DNA of 5,113 nucleotides from contig DMPB01000045.1 in the NCBI GenBank assembly GCA_003456175.1, positions 5,995 through 11,107 on the forward strand, in the 5' to 3' direction. The position numbers and the translations under genes were made by a program. The first letter of the stretch is position 1. Each line of letters opens with the position of its first letter. A model generated the notes under the pieces. It ran no database searches, had not been told where the DNA came from, and was given only the letters and a program-made list of their open reading frames with translations. Shown piece after piece: positions 5,002 through 5,113 of this stretch. This DNA is from Chitinophagaceae bacterium. Lineage in GTDB: Bacteria; Bacteroidota; Bacteroidia; Chitinophagales; Chitinophagaceae.

Positions 5002-5113
5002 CGCAGTAGCATCAACAATATATGTTACTTCTTTATCGCCCAAACAACTGTTCAAAAACCAACTTTCAAATGCCGATGGTGGCAAATACACGCCTTCCCT
5101 TAACATATGATGA
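4984..5113 (-). CDS. hemL: Glutamate-1-semialdehyde 2,1-aminomutase, C-terminal fragment (runs off right edge)
   Basis: The minus-strand frame entering from the right edge encodes HHMLREGVYLPPSAFESWFL, then NSCLGDKEVTYIVDATASFTVR, and stops at TAA (4984-4986). The MLxEGVYLxPSAFExxF block near the C-terminus is characteristic of HemL, the PLP-dependent enzyme that converts glutamate-1-semialdehyde to 5-aminolevulinate in the C5 route to haem. The family is about 430 residues long, so only the last tenth is here and the PLP-binding lysine lies outside the window. The downstream D-K-E-V-x-x-I helix corresponds to the usual final S/T-x-E-D-I-x-x-T-I helix. The gene is convergent with the TSUP permease gene, and the coding regions overlap by 18 nt (4984-5001). 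Its final residues, Phe-Thr-Val-Arg, come from repeat copy 5 and are not conserved family sequence as far as I can judge. Confidence 0.85.
   Translation of the reverse strand, partial: HHMLREGVYLPPSAFESWFLNSCLGDKEVTYIVDATASFTVR

Overview
The window looks chromosomal and comes from a member of the Bacteroidota, probably near Chitinophagaceae. That placement is inferred from the gene set, the near absence of Shine-Dalgarno sequences, and the protein flavour (DUF1080 lipoprotein, lipoprotein cytochrome c, nucleoside-permease-type MFS protein beside a Gfo/Idh/MocA gene). No marker gene here fixes the genus.

Layout. (1) Positions 1-97, minus strand: the first 32 codons of an MFS transporter of the nucleoside:H+ symporter type, running off the left edge. 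(2) Positions 98-290: a 193-nt divergent intergenic region holding one copy of a dispersed repeat and a perfect 7-bp inverted repeat just upstream of the next start. (3) Positions 291-3671, plus strand: a four-gene run of Gfo/Idh/MocA oxidoreductase, xylose-isomerase-like TIM-barrel protein, lipoprotein cytochrome c, and DUF1080 (3-keto-disaccharide hydrolase family) lipoprotein, closed by a strong intrinsic terminator at 3695-3722. (4) Positions 3735-5001, plus strand: an unrecognised 162-aa protein with two glycine-zipper membrane segments, followed after 1 nt by a YfcA-like TSUP (TauE/SafE) permease. (5) Positions 4984-5113, minus strand: the last 42 codons of hemL (glutamate-1-semialdehyde aminomutase), convergent with the permease gene and overlapping it by 18 nt.

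How the genes fit together. Transporter, oxidoreductase, TIM-barrel protein and DUF1080 protein form the set expected for bacterial glycoside breakdown through 3-keto sugars: the C3 hydroxyl is oxidised, the 3-keto-glycoside is cleaved, and the sugar is rearranged or reduced. The two lipoproteins would act outside the cytoplasm, and the two enzymes without signal peptides inside it. The substrate cannot be read from the sequence. The downstream pair and hemL look unrelated to this pathway.

The most unusual signal is not a gene. The 13-mer CCTTACGGTAAAT (or its complement) occurs exactly five times, about every 1.1-1.3 kb. One copy is in the divergent promoter region, one is inside a gene, two lie immediately after stop codons, and one forms the overlapping ends of two convergent genes, where it supplies part of both C-termini and both stop codons.
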